Origin: Actinomadura kijaniata NBRC 14229
Lineage (GTDB): Bacteria > Actinomycetota > Actinomycetes > Streptosporangiales > Streptosporangiaceae
NCBI RefSeq assembly: GCF_001552175.1
Contig: NZ_BCQR01000102.1
Span: 1-43,326, forward strand
Direction: 5' to 3'
Length of the DNA stretch: 43,326 nucleotides
Within the stretch, counting starts at the first letter, position 1. Each line of letters begins with the position of its first letter. Under the pieces are notes generated by a model, which was not told where the DNA came from, did not search any database, and saw only the letters and a program-made list of their open reading frames with translations. The translations under genes were made by a program, and so were the position numbers. Below, piece by piece: positions 22,767-30,768 of this stretch.

Positions 22767-24110
22767 ATGTCCGACCGACCGGGGGCCCGCCTCTCGCGGC
22801 GCGCCCTGCTCACCGCCGCGGCGACCACGGGGGCGGCGGCCACCGGCACGGCGGTCGGCGGAGCGCTGCTGGCCGACGGCGACACCCCGCCCTCCACGAC
22901 CCGCGCACCCTCGCCGACCGAGCCGTTCCACGGAAAGCACCAGCCCGGCATCGCCACCCCGCAGCAGCACCACGCCCTCTTCGCGGCCTTCGACCTGGAG
23001 ACCGTCGACCCGGTGAGGCGCACCCGCCGGAGCGCGGAGCAGATCGCGGCCCTCCTCCGCGCGCTGACGGAGCAGTGGGCCCTGGTCGCCGGACGCCTCA
23101 TGGAGGGACGGGAACCCGGCCTGCGTCCGGCCGGTTCGCCCCAGGCCCCCGCCGACTCCGGCGTCGCCGACGGCCTCACCCCGGCCTGGTTGACCGTCAC
23201 CTTCGGCCTGGGACCCGAGCTGTTCGAACGCATCGGCCGACCGGAGGCCCGGCCCCGTGCGCTGCGCCCGCTGCCCGCCTTCGAGCACGACCGGCTCCAG
23301 GACGCCTGGAGCGGCGGCGACCTCCTCGTCCAGATCTGCGCCGACGACCCCCAGATCGTCAGCCGCGCGTTCCGGACCCTGCGCAGCCGCACCCCGGGAA
23401 CCGCCCGGCTGCGCTGGACCCAGCAGGGCTTCCTGGGAACGTTCGGCGACGCCACCCCGCGCAACCTGTTCGGCCACAAGGACGGCACCGCCAACCCCCG
23501 CCCCGGCGACACGGGGTTCGACGCCGCGGTCTGGGCCGACCCCGCCCGCGAACCCGCCTGGTTCGCGGGCGGCACCTACCTGGTCTTCCGGAAGATCCGC
23601 ATGGACCTGCCCACATGGGACACCTCTCCCGGCCACGCCCAGGACCAGACCATCGGCCGCCGCCGCGACGACGGGGCCCCGCTCAGCGGCGGGCACGAGT
23701 TCACCGCCCCCGACCTCACCAGGACCGGACCGGACGGCAAACCCCTCATCCCCGCCGACTCCCACGTGGCCCTGGTCCGGGACATCCCGATGCTGCGCCG
23801 CTCCTACAACTACGACTACGGCCTGCGGGCGGACACCGCACCGGCCACCGACCACCGGCACGACGACCACCGGCACGACCACGGCCCGGGGATGCCTGCC
23901 CGCTCCGGCAGCGGCCACGCCCGCTACGACAGCGGCACGCTGTTCTGCGCCTACCTGCGCGACCCCGCCGAGTTCGTCCGGGCCCAGCGCGCCCTGGCCG
24001 CCGACCGGCTCAACGCCTTCATCCAGCACACCGGCAGCGCCGTGTTCGCCGTTCCGCCCGGAGCGCCCCCCGGCGGCCACCTCGCCGCCGGACTGTTCCC
24101 CACCCGCTGA
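22767..24110 (+). CDS. efeB: Tat-exported DyP-type haem peroxidase (EfeB-like)
   Basis: The 447-residue product starts with a twin-arginine signal (RLSRRALLTAAATTG). It has the DyP signature GHKDG with the distal Asp239. The proximal haem ligand is probably His333 in DSHVALV, and the conserved MLRRSYNYDYG follows. EfeB enzymes use H2O2 to oxidise dyes or porphyrins and take part in periplasmic iron uptake with EfeO and EfeU; neither partner is in the window. A His/Asp-rich insertion, DHRHDDHRHDHGPG, lies between the haem His region and the C-terminal part and may bind metal. GGGGGGAG precedes the ATG. Confidence 0.92.
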   Translation: MSDRPGARLSRRALLTAAATTGAAATGTAVGGALLADGDTPPSTTRAPSPTEPFHGKHQPGIATPQQHHALFAAFDLETVDPVRRTRRSAEQIAALLRALTEQWALVAGRLMEGREPGLRPAGSPQAPADSGVADGLTPAWLTVTFGLGPELFERIGRPEARPRALRPLPAFEHDRLQDAWSGGDLLVQICADDPQIVSRAFRTLRSRTPGTARLRWTQQGFLGTFGDATPRNLFGHKDGTANPRPGDTGFDAAVWADPAREPAWFAGGTYLVFRKIRMDLPTWDTSPGHAQDQTIGRRRDDGAPLSGGHEFTAPDLTRTGPDGKPLIPADSHVALVRDIPMLRRSYNYDYGLRADTAPATDHRHDDHRHDHGPGMPARSGSGHARYDSGTLFCAYLRDPAEFVRAQRALAADRLNAFIQHTGSAVFAVPPGAPPGGHLAAGLFPTR

Positions 24111-24128
24111 CATCCAGGGAGACCTGAC

Positions 24129-24521
24129 ATGGACCGACGCGACCTCCTGCTCGCGGGCGCGGCCGCCACGACCGGGCTCGGCCTCGGCACGCTTCCGACG
24201 GCCCCGGCGGCCGCCGCGTCGGAGGTCCGCGAGCCGGGCGCGGAGCCACCTGCCGGTGGTGATGCCGTTCCGCAGCGTGTCACCGTCCCGGCCGGTGGTC
24301 GGCTCGTCCGCGGTCCTGGAACCCCTGCGCCGCCACGAACCGGAAATCCCCGGCGTTCTCCCCGCGCACCGGCGACCATCACACGCCGAACCCTTTTCCC
24401 GCCCGGTGCTCCACGGCTTGATCATTTGCGACCGCCGTGTCCACACCGTCACAGCCTGAGCGTAAGCGGATACCCGCATCGTCGTCGCAGTCCGGCTGCT
24501 GACGTGGCCATGTACTCCTAG
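24129..24521 (+). pseudogene. Truncated or frameshifted gene with a Tat signal
   Basis: ATG 24129, with AGGGAGA upstream and 19 nt after efeB, opens with a good Tat signal (MDRRDLLLAGAAATTGLGLG) and an AAA-type cleavage region. After about residue 38 the frame turns into Pro/Arg-rich sequence unlike a protein and stops at 24521. A different frame over 24235-24440 reads more smoothly (SHLPVVMPFRSV, LEPLRRHEPEIPGVL) but belongs to no family I recognise. Loss of the body of a second exported protein, formerly co-transcribed with efeB, is the likeliest reading. Confidence 0.45.
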
Positions 24522-26605
24522 AGCTCGGGGGGTGGCGGAGCGGGCCGGTCCGCGTCCGGCGGTCCCCAGGGGACGCCGTGGCGTTCGCAGGCGCGGCGCA
24601 GGGCCGTCAGGTCCGGCGGGAACGACACCTGCCGCAGCACCCGCCCCGCCGGGCTCCACACGACCAGCCGCGGCATCCGTTCGGCGGCGTCGTCGATCCC
24701 GACGCCGCCGACGCGGTCGCGGGTCAGCTCCCACTCCACGCGCCCGCGCCGCGTCACCACCGCCAGCCCGGCCGTGGACACCTTCAGCTGCGGGCGGTTC
24801 CGGTCGTACAGCCAGTAGCCGCCGAGTCCGACCAGAAGTCCGGCCGGCACCGTCCACGACGCCGTCGTGGTGAAGCCCCCCAGTTCGGGCCCCAGCCACA
24901 CCGATCCCAGCATCGCCACGATCTCGCACAGCAGCACGCTCATCGCGTAGGTGGCGATCCGCGACCTACGCGTGGCGTCCAGCACCGCGCCCGGCGCGGC
25001 CACCGGCCCCGGCGGGGGCGTCAGCGACAGCTCGGCCGCCGCCGGGACGGCCTCCTTCATCGCCGTGACCTCCGACGGCCCCCCGGGGGCGTCCGACAGC
25101 GTGGAGACCGCCGAGTGGAACGCCGCGCTCAGGTAGGCGTCGTACTCGGCGTCCGTCACCGGCAGCCCCTCGCGCCGCGCGCCCTCCCGCAGGTCGGTGC
25201 GCGAGATCCGCAGCGCCGACAGCGGCGCGGCGAAGAACTCGGCGCCCTCGGAGTCGTACAGCCGCATCCACGCGTGCCCGGAGATCGTCAACAGCTCGAT
25301 CCCGCCGATCCGGTCCTCGGGCATCGCCACCACCACGTCCCCGGCGGCGTCGGCCCAGCCCAGCGCGCCGTCGGCGACGACCAGCCGCCCGCCGGGCACC
25401 CGCGCGAACACGTCCGGCAGCCCCTCCAGGCCGTAGTCGGGCGTGCGCGGCGGGCGCGCCCCGGGAGTGATCACCCGGTAGCCGTGCTCGTCGAGGGCGT
25501 GCGCGAGCTGGAACGCGTCCAGCCCGTGCGCGGGCAGCCGCGCCACCAGCCGCAGCCGGTGGTCGAACGCCAGCACCGCAAGGTCCGTCGGGCGCGGGTC
25601 CCCGCCGGCCGGGTCGGTCCGCAGCCCCGGCCCCAGCACCAGCGCCGCGACCTCGGACGCGGCGACCTCCAGGCCCTGGCGGGGCGCGGGACGGCCGCGC
25701 ACCCGCAGCCGGTCCCGGGTGATCGTCCACTCGACCGGGGTGGAGGCCAGCAGCCTGCGCCGGGTGCCCGCGACCGCCACGATCGCGGCCAGCGCCCAGC
25801 ATCCGGCGGCCAGCCGCGTCCCGAACCCGCCGCCGCCCTCGGCCGCGATCCGCAGCACCATCACGATGCCGAGCAGCCCGGCGACGGTGCCCAGCAGCGC
25901 GATCCGGCCCCGGCCCGGCCGGGGCGCGGGCGTGGCCAGCCGCACCTCGTCGTCGCGCGCGGCGGCGTGGCCGGTGTCGTGGTCGGTGTCGTGGGCGGCG
26001 GCCAGCAGCGCGGCCTCCTGGTCCAGCAGCCGCTGCTCGGCGACGTGGTCGCGGGGCAGCGGGTCGAGCGCGTCGCGGACCGCGGACGGCGCGTCGCCGA
26101 GGGCCCGGTCCAGCGCCGGGTCGAGCAGGTCGGCGGCCTCCCCGTCCAGGATCCGCACCTGGACGCCGAGCCGCCGCGCCGTGACGAACAGGGCGAGCGG
26201 CTCCATCCCGAGCGTGACCAGCCCGCCGACCGTCGTGCGGCCGAACTTGTGCACCACGGTCAGCACGCCGTCGTCGGTCGTGATCACCAGCGCCTCGACG
26301 CGGTCCCGCTCGTAACGCACGATCGGCAGCCCGCCGGGCCCGATCCGCTCCAGCCCCGCCGCCGACAGCCGCCAGTACGGCCGGTGCCGCCCGGCCGGCG
26401 CCGACAGCACCTCCGGTGCCGCCCCCAGCAGCCACGGCATGGCCGCGACCCCGCAGATCAGCGCCGCCCACAGCCACACCGGGTGGATCGGCAGCAGCGC
26501 CAGCGCGACCGCCAGCAGGGTGAACGGCCCCGCGGCGACCGGACGCCACCGGCCTCCGGTGCCGTGCAGGCCCACCAGCTCATGCTCCACAGTCCGCATC
26601 CTCAC
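24518..26605 (-). CDS. Large membrane protein with repeated PH-like modules
   Basis: The 695-residue product has three pairs of membrane helices: near residues 24-60, near 235-285 and in the last quarter (SVLLCEIVAMLGSVWLG and TVPAGLLVGLGGYWLYD). After or between them lie beta-rich modules of a common plan: YWRLSAAGLERIGPGGLP, VEWTITRDRLRVRGR, GRLVVADGALGWADAAGD and LKVSTAGLAVVTRRGRVEWE. They look like bacterial PH (bPH) domains. Function is unknown. The start is uncertain: GTG 26605, with AGGA about 5 nt upstream, or ATG 26599. Its stop overlaps that of the ORF at 24129. Confidence 0.75.
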   Translation of the reverse strand: MRMRTVEHELVGLHGTGGRWRPVAAGPFTLLAVALALLPIHPVWLWAALICGVAAMPWLLGAAPEVLSAPAGRHRPYWRLSAAGLERIGPGGLPIVRYERDRVEALVITTDDGVLTVVHKFGRTTVGGLVTLGMEPLALFVTARRLGVQVRILDGEAADLLDPALDRALGDAPSAVRDALDPLPRDHVAEQRLLDQEAALLAAAHDTDHDTGHAAARDDEVRLATPAPRPGRGRIALLGTVAGLLGIVMVLRIAAEGGGGFGTRLAAGCWALAAIVAVAGTRRRLLASTPVEWTITRDRLRVRGRPAPRQGLEVAASEVAALVLGPGLRTDPAGGDPRPTDLAVLAFDHRLRLVARLPAHGLDAFQLAHALDEHGYRVITPGARPPRTPDYGLEGLPDVFARVPGGRLVVADGALGWADAAGDVVVAMPEDRIGGIELLTISGHAWMRLYDSEGAEFFAAPLSALRISRTDLREGARREGLPVTDAEYDAYLSAAFHSAVSTLSDAPGGPSEVTAMKEAVPAAAELSLTPPPGPVAAPGAVLDATRRSRIATYAMSVLLCEIVAMLGSVWLGPELGGFTTTASWTVPAGLLVGLGGYWLYDRNRPQLKVSTAGLAVVTRRGRVEWELTRDRVGGVGIDDAAERMPRLVVWSPAGRVLRQVSFPPDLTALRRACERHGVPWGPPDADRPAPPPPEL

Positions 26606-26696
26606 ACGGGTCCTGGTGGGCCCGTCGCCTCCTTCCGCGATCCCGGGGGCGTCCTCGCCGAGTCGAACGTCCCACCCGCCCCGAACGTCCCCACCG

Positions 26697-27749
26697 TCAC
26701 GCCCGCCTGCGCAGCAGCCCGTAACCGACCACCGCGGTGATGCCCACGGCGAGGAACAACCCGACCCGTACCCCGCCGGGATCGTCGCGCCGCCCGTCGT
26801 CCAGTTTCCGGTCCTTCCCGGCCAGCCGGTTCGGCGTGGCCGAAGGCGCCGGCAGCGCCTCCCGGGGCAGCGGCACCTGGTGGACCGGCTGGCGGACGCC
26901 CTCGGACCCGGCCAGCAGCGACCGGCCGTCGGCCGCGTACGTGATCGACTCGCCCTGCTCCTGCGCGGGCAGCCCCACCGACCCCAGATCCTTGGCCGGC
27001 CGGCCGCCCGCGTCGACGCCGTACAGCCGCGCCCCGAAGTAGGTGCGGATCACGGCGGTGCGGCCGTCCGGCGAGAACGCCCCGTCCGTCGCGATCGGCG
27101 GCGCGTCCCCGACCTTGCGCATCCGGTTGTACCCGCCGGTCCGCAGCCGCGCCGGGGCCTCGTACAGCGCGGCCCCGAACAGCTTGCTGGCGACGTACAG
27201 CCGGTTCGTCCGCGGGTTGATCATGAGGGTCTCGGCGTTGCGCGGGCCGTCCTCGTACTTCATCCGGAACGCCGTCGCCCTGATCGTCTGGCTGCGCAGC
27301 TCGCTCGGCTCCGGGATCCGGTACACCGTCACGTACGGCCAGGCCCCGCCCAGGTTGTCGCCGATGTCGCCCACGTAGATGGCGGGGCGGCCCTGCTCGT
27401 CGCGGCCCATCGCCATGCCCTCCCAGTCGCGGGCGGCGGCCCCCGCCAGCGTGAACACGGCCCTGGTCGTCCCGTCCGGCCCCAGCGCGTAGATCTTGGG
27501 AACGCCGCCGGAGTCGTTGTGCGTGTAGATCACGCCCTGGTGCCGCCGGCTGACGCCGATCCCGCTGGCCTCGTTGATCCGCGGGTCGGAGACCGTGAAC
27601 AGCACCTTGGAGTCGGCCGCGGATCCGGCCGCGGAACCGGCGGCGCGGCCGGATCCGGCCAGTCCCGGCCCGGTGAGGACGAACGCGCCCGCCAGGGCCG
27701 CCGCGGCGGCGCCCCGACCGGCCCGGCGGAGGAACGAAGACGTGATCAT
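26697..27749 (-). CDS. Exported beta-propeller-like protein with C-terminal membrane anchor
   Basis: The 350-residue product has an N-terminal signal peptide (MITSSFLRRAGRGAAAAALA) and repeated beta-blade motifs. These include DPRINEASGIGVSRRHQGVI, YTHNDSGGVPKIYAL, ARDWEGMAMG, YVGDIGDN and DGAFSPDGRTAVIRTYFGA. It ends in a C-terminal helix GLFLAVGITAVVGYGLL followed by RRRA. The pattern fits the phytase-like/WD40-like propeller proteins anchored on the outside of actinomycete membranes. The substrate is unknown. ATG 27749 gives the signal peptide; AAGGA lies about 7 nt upstream. A 91-bp gap separates it from the PH-like protein on the same strand. Confidence 0.75.
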   Translation of the reverse strand: MITSSFLRRAGRGAAAAALAGAFVLTGPGLAGSGRAAGSAAGSAADSKVLFTVSDPRINEASGIGVSRRHQGVIYTHNDSGGVPKIYALGPDGTTRAVFTLAGAAARDWEGMAMGRDEQGRPAIYVGDIGDNLGGAWPYVTVYRIPEPSELRSQTIRATAFRMKYEDGPRNAETLMINPRTNRLYVASKLFGAALYEAPARLRTGGYNRMRKVGDAPPIATDGAFSPDGRTAVIRTYFGARLYGVDAGGRPAKDLGSVGLPAQEQGESITYAADGRSLLAGSEGVRQPVHQVPLPREALPAPSATPNRLAGKDRKLDDGRRDDPGGVRVGLFLAVGITAVVGYGLLRRRA

Positions 27750-27828
27750 CCCTCGATCCTTCCCGACGCGTTTCCCGAGGTCGCGTGACCGGCGCTCGGT
27801 TTGTCGACCATCTCGTCCGGCAGCTCGG

Positions 27829-27960
27829 TCAGTTGAGCAGCGCACCGATGACCACGGCCAGCACGAGCGCGGTCAGCACGGTGGGAAGGAGCCATTGGGG
27901 CGCGCGGTTCACGGGTTCGAGCTTATTCGCCCGGGACCGCCGCTCGAACCGGCCCCTCAT
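27829..27960 (-). CDS. Small single-pass membrane protein
   Basis: The 43-residue product reads MRGRFERRSRANKLEPVNRA, then a membrane helix WLLPTVLTALVLAVVIGAL and a short end. A basic cytoplasmic head with one helix is typical of small actinomycete membrane proteins. The function is unknown. In-frame ATGs at 27969 and 27981 are alternatives; none has a clear ribosome site. It is divergent from the amidotransferase gene with a 19-bp gap. Confidence 0.55.
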   Translation of the reverse strand: MRGRFERRSRANKLEPVNRAPQWLLPTVLTALVLAVVIGALLN

Positions 27961-27979
27961 GATCTGCATCTCATGGGGC

Positions 27980-28975
27980 ATGTGCGGATTGTTCGGGTTG
28001 TTGCGCTCGCCCCATGCCGACCACCCCGACTGGGCGTCGGACGCGTTCGTGACCCTGGGCACCCTCGCCGAGGAGCGCGGAACGGACTCGGCCGGGGCGG
28101 CCCTGCTCACGGGCCGGCCCGTCGTCGCCGGGCAGGAGGCGCACGCCAACGGGCGGGCCGACGACCGGCGCAGCGACGTCAGCCACGACGGCGTCCGGGT
28201 GGTCAAGGGCCGGGGCCGGTTCTCGGCGGTCTGGCGGCCGGACCTGGTGCCGCTGCTGGACCACGCGCCGGTCGCGCTCGGCCACACCCGCTGGGCGACG
28301 CAGGGCTCGCCGTTCACGCTGGACAACGCCAGCCCCCTGGTCGTCCCCGGCGGCGCCGCCGGACGGGTCGGCGGGGAGCCGACCGCGTCCGCCGGGGTGA
28401 TCGCCTCCCACAACGGCGACATCGAGGCCGCCGCGCTGCGCGCCCGGTTCCCGATGCCGCCCGCCACCGGCACCACCGACAGCGAGCCGGTCTTCCAGGC
28501 GCTCGCCGGATGCCGCGACGGCGACGACGTGATCACCGTGCTGGCGTCGCTGGTCGGCCGGGCCGCGCTCGTCTGGGTGGACCGGGACCGGCCCGACCGC
28601 GTCCACCTGGCCCGCGCGGCGCTGAGCCCGCTGGTCGTCGCGGTGGACCACGAGCAGAACCTGTACTGGGCGTCCAACCCGCGCTGGTTCCGCGACGTCG
28701 AGCGCCACACCCGCGTCCGGTTCGCCTCCGCCGTCATGCTGCGCGAGGGCACCTACCTCCAGATCGGGCTGGCGGGCCCGGCGGCGGAGTGGTTCCAGCC
28801 CCGGCCGCGCGTGCTGGCCCGCGCGGGCTTCGTGCCGACCGCGCGGTCCTGGGACGTCGACGACCGCGTGTGGACCGGCTTCACCGACGCCGACGCCGCG
28901 GCCGACCGCGCCACGCTGTGCCACCGCGTGGCCGAGAGGGCCACCGGGGACACCGGCGAGTTCGCCGTCGCCTGA
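27980..28975 (+). CDS. Orphan class II glutamine amidotransferase
   Basis: The 331-residue product starts MCGLFG, so Cys2 is the catalytic nucleophile exposed by Met removal. Other class II (Ntn) features are ERGTDSAG, LGHTRWATQG, SHNGDIEA and TDSEPVF, matching the residues that bind glutamine and form the oxyanion hole. No synthetase or isomerase domain follows, so the acceptor partner is unknown; a separate protein probably receives the ammonia. ATG 27980 is fixed by the need for Cys2. The gene ends before a strong hairpin and is convergent with serC. Confidence 0.88.
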   Translation: MCGLFGLLRSPHADHPDWASDAFVTLGTLAEERGTDSAGAALLTGRPVVAGQEAHANGRADDRRSDVSHDGVRVVKGRGRFSAVWRPDLVPLLDHAPVALGHTRWATQGSPFTLDNASPLVVPGGAAGRVGGEPTASAGVIASHNGDIEAAALRARFPMPPATGTTDSEPVFQALAGCRDGDDVITVLASLVGRAALVWVDRDRPDRVHLARAALSPLVVAVDHEQNLYWASNPRWFRDVERHTRVRFASAVMLREGTYLQIGLAGPAAEWFQPRPRVLARAGFVPTARSWDVDDRVWTGFTDADAAADRATLCHRVAERATGDTGEFAVA

Positions 28976-28997
28976 CGGCGGCCCGCCCGAGGAGACG

Positions 28998-29036
28998 GCG
29001 AAGGCCGGGCCCCCGCGGGGGGAGCCCGGCCTTCGC
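28998..29036. terminator. Bidirectional hairpin terminator
   Basis: GCGAAGGCCGGGC (28998-29010) pairs perfectly with GCCCGGCCTTCGC (29024-29036). The loop contains a nested C/G stem. It lies between the convergent amidotransferase and serC genes. Confidence 0.75.
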
Positions 29037-29046
29037 GCCGTTCCTG

Positions 29047-30183
29047 CTAGAGGCGCTCGACGACGTGGTCGATGCAGGCCGTCAGGGCCTCCACGTCCGC
29101 CGGGTCGATCGCCGGGAACATGCCGACGCGCAGCTGGTTGCGGCCCAGCTTGCGGTACGGCTCGGTGTCGACGATCCCGTTGGCGCGCAGGACCTTCGCG
29201 ACGGCGGCGGCGTCCACCTCGTCGGTGAAGTCGATCGTGCCGACGACCTGGGAACGCTGCGCCGGGTCGGTCACGAACGGCGCCGTGTAGGAGGTCTTCT
29301 CCGCCCACGTGTACAGCCGCTGCGCGGAGTCGGCGGTGCGGCGGGTGGTCCAGGCCAGGCCGCCCTGCGCGTTCATCCACTCGATCTGCTCGGCGAACAG
29401 CAGCAGCGTGGCGACGGCCGGGGTGTTGTAGGTCTGGTCCTTGGCGGAGTTGTCCACCACGGTCTTCAGGTTGAAGAACTCCGGCACGTAGCGGTCGGAG
29501 CCCGCGATCTCCTCGATCCGCGCCAGCGCGGCGGGCGAGGCCAGCGCCACCCACAGGCCGCCGTCGGCGGCGAAGCACTTCTGCGGCGCGAAGTAGTAGA
29601 CGTCGGTCTCGCTCACGTCGACCGGCAGGCCGCCCGCGCCGGAGGTGGCGTCCACCAGGACCAGGGCCTCGTCGGCGGTGGTGCCCTCCGGACGCGCGAT
29701 CGGCATGGCGACGCCGGTGGAGGTCTCGTTGTGGGTGAGGGCGTACACGTCGATGCCGTCCTCGGCCCGCGCCACCGGGTGGGAACCGGGGTCGGCGGAG
29801 ACCAGCGACGGGTCCGCCAGCCACGGCGCGCCCTTGGTGACCTTGGCGAACTTGCTGGAGAACTCACCGAACACCAGGTGCTGGGACCGCTCGCGGACCA
29901 GGCCGAACGCCGCGGCGTCCCAGAAGGCGGTGGTGCCGCCGTTGCTCAGCAGGACCTGGTGGCCCTCGGGCAGGGAGAACAGCTCGGCGAGCCCGGCACG
30001 GACCCGGCCCACCAGGGACTTCACCGGCTTCTGGCGGTGCGAGGTGCCCAGGTAGGTGGAGCCGGACTCGGCCAGGGCGGCCAGCTGCTCGGGCCGGACC
30101 TTGGACGGACCGCAGCCGAAGCGGCCGTCGGCGGGCTTCAGATCGGCGGGAATGACAATGGCAGGATTCGCGCTCTCGGTCAC
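29047..30183 (-). CDS. serC: Phosphoserine aminotransferase (PLP-dependent)
   Basis: The 378-residue product is the actinobacterial SerC type. It opens with PADGRFGCGPSKVR, has the glycine-rich LLSNGGTTAFWDAAAFGLV, THNETSTGVAMP, and the PLP lysine in YYFAPQKCFAADGGLW (Lys202). RKLGRNQLRVGMFPAI lies near the end. It transfers the amino group from glutamate to 3-phosphohydroxypyruvate in serine synthesis. The GTG start lacks a clear separate ribosome site; TAGGGT lies 7 nt upstream, suggesting a leaderless transcript. Monocistronic. Confidence 0.95.
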   Translation of the reverse strand: MTESANPAIVIPADLKPADGRFGCGPSKVRPEQLAALAESGSTYLGTSHRQKPVKSLVGRVRAGLAELFSLPEGHQVLLSNGGTTAFWDAAAFGLVRERSQHLVFGEFSSKFAKVTKGAPWLADPSLVSADPGSHPVARAEDGIDVYALTHNETSTGVAMPIARPEGTTADEALVLVDATSGAGGLPVDVSETDVYYFAPQKCFAADGGLWVALASPAALARIEEIAGSDRYVPEFFNLKTVVDNSAKDQTYNTPAVATLLLFAEQIEWMNAQGGLAWTTRRTADSAQRLYTWAEKTSYTAPFVTDPAQRSQVVGTIDFTDEVDAAAVAKVLRANGIVDTEPYRKLGRNQLRVGMFPAIDPADVEALTACIDHVVERL

Positions 30184-30285
30184 CTCGCAAACCCTAACGC
30201 CCCAGCTAGGAAGATCGCCGGACGGCTCACATAGCGAGACGCGGCTCACGTCGTGGCGCGTTGGGACAGGTCGGGGCAGGTCGCG

Positions 30286-30666
30286 TCACGAGGCGCCGCG
30301 GCGGCGACGGCGACGCAGCCCCCACAGCAGCAGGCCCACCAGGAGCAGGACGAAGATCGCGGCATTGGTCGCGGGCGGGTACAGCCAGTCGTCGCCGCGG
30401 CCGTGCGCCCGCACCGCCGTCGCGACCGAGTCGTAGGCCAGGAACGCCAGCAGCGCCGCCGCGAGCCGGAAGGCGACACGCCCGGCGACCGCGTCGGCCC
30501 GCCGCCGGCGTTCGGCGCGTTCGGCCTCGTACCGGCGCAGCTCCTCGGCCGCCGCCTCCGCCTTCCCCGCCTCCCCGGCCGGGGAGGAACGGTCCGGAAC
30601 GGCGGTCGCGGCGGGGCCGATGTCGCCGTCGAGTGGTTCGTCCGGGGCATGCGTCACACGGCCCAT
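30286..30666 (-). CDS. Two-helix membrane protein, hypothetical
   Basis: The 126-residue product has an acidic and Arg/Ala-rich cytoplasmic N terminus that is probably coiled (AEELRRYEAERAERRRRADA). A membrane helix FRLAAALLAFLAYDSVATAV, an external loop GRGDDWLYPPATN, and a second helix AAIFVLLLVGLLLWGL with a basic end follow. No function is known. ATG 30666 has no good ribosome site. It lies upstream of serC on the same strand, and is divergent from the large receptor-like gene at 30769. Confidence 0.6.
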   Translation of the reverse strand: MGRVTHAPDEPLDGDIGPAATAVPDRSSPAGEAGKAEAAAEELRRYEAERAERRRRADAVAGRVAFRLAAALLAFLAYDSVATAVRAHGRGDDWLYPPATNAAIFVLLLVGLLLWGLRRRRRRGAS

Positions 30667-30768
30667 GATGGCAAAGGGCTTCCCCGGACCCGTAGTTGAT
30701 CGCTTTCATGGCCGGAGCACCCCGCCAGGGCGGGCGGCACGAGGGGGACCGGTGACGAGGGGGTACGG

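Noticed and set aside
21546..24929. 1127-codon open frame on the minus strand
   Set aside because: It is a shadow of efeB and MarR in the opposite frame; only its last 136 codons (21546-21956) encode a believable protein with its own ribosome site and signal peptide.
27574..30234. 886-codon open frame on the plus strand
   Set aside because: Arg/Pro/Gly-rich shadow of the propeller, amidotransferase and serC genes, with no family similarity.
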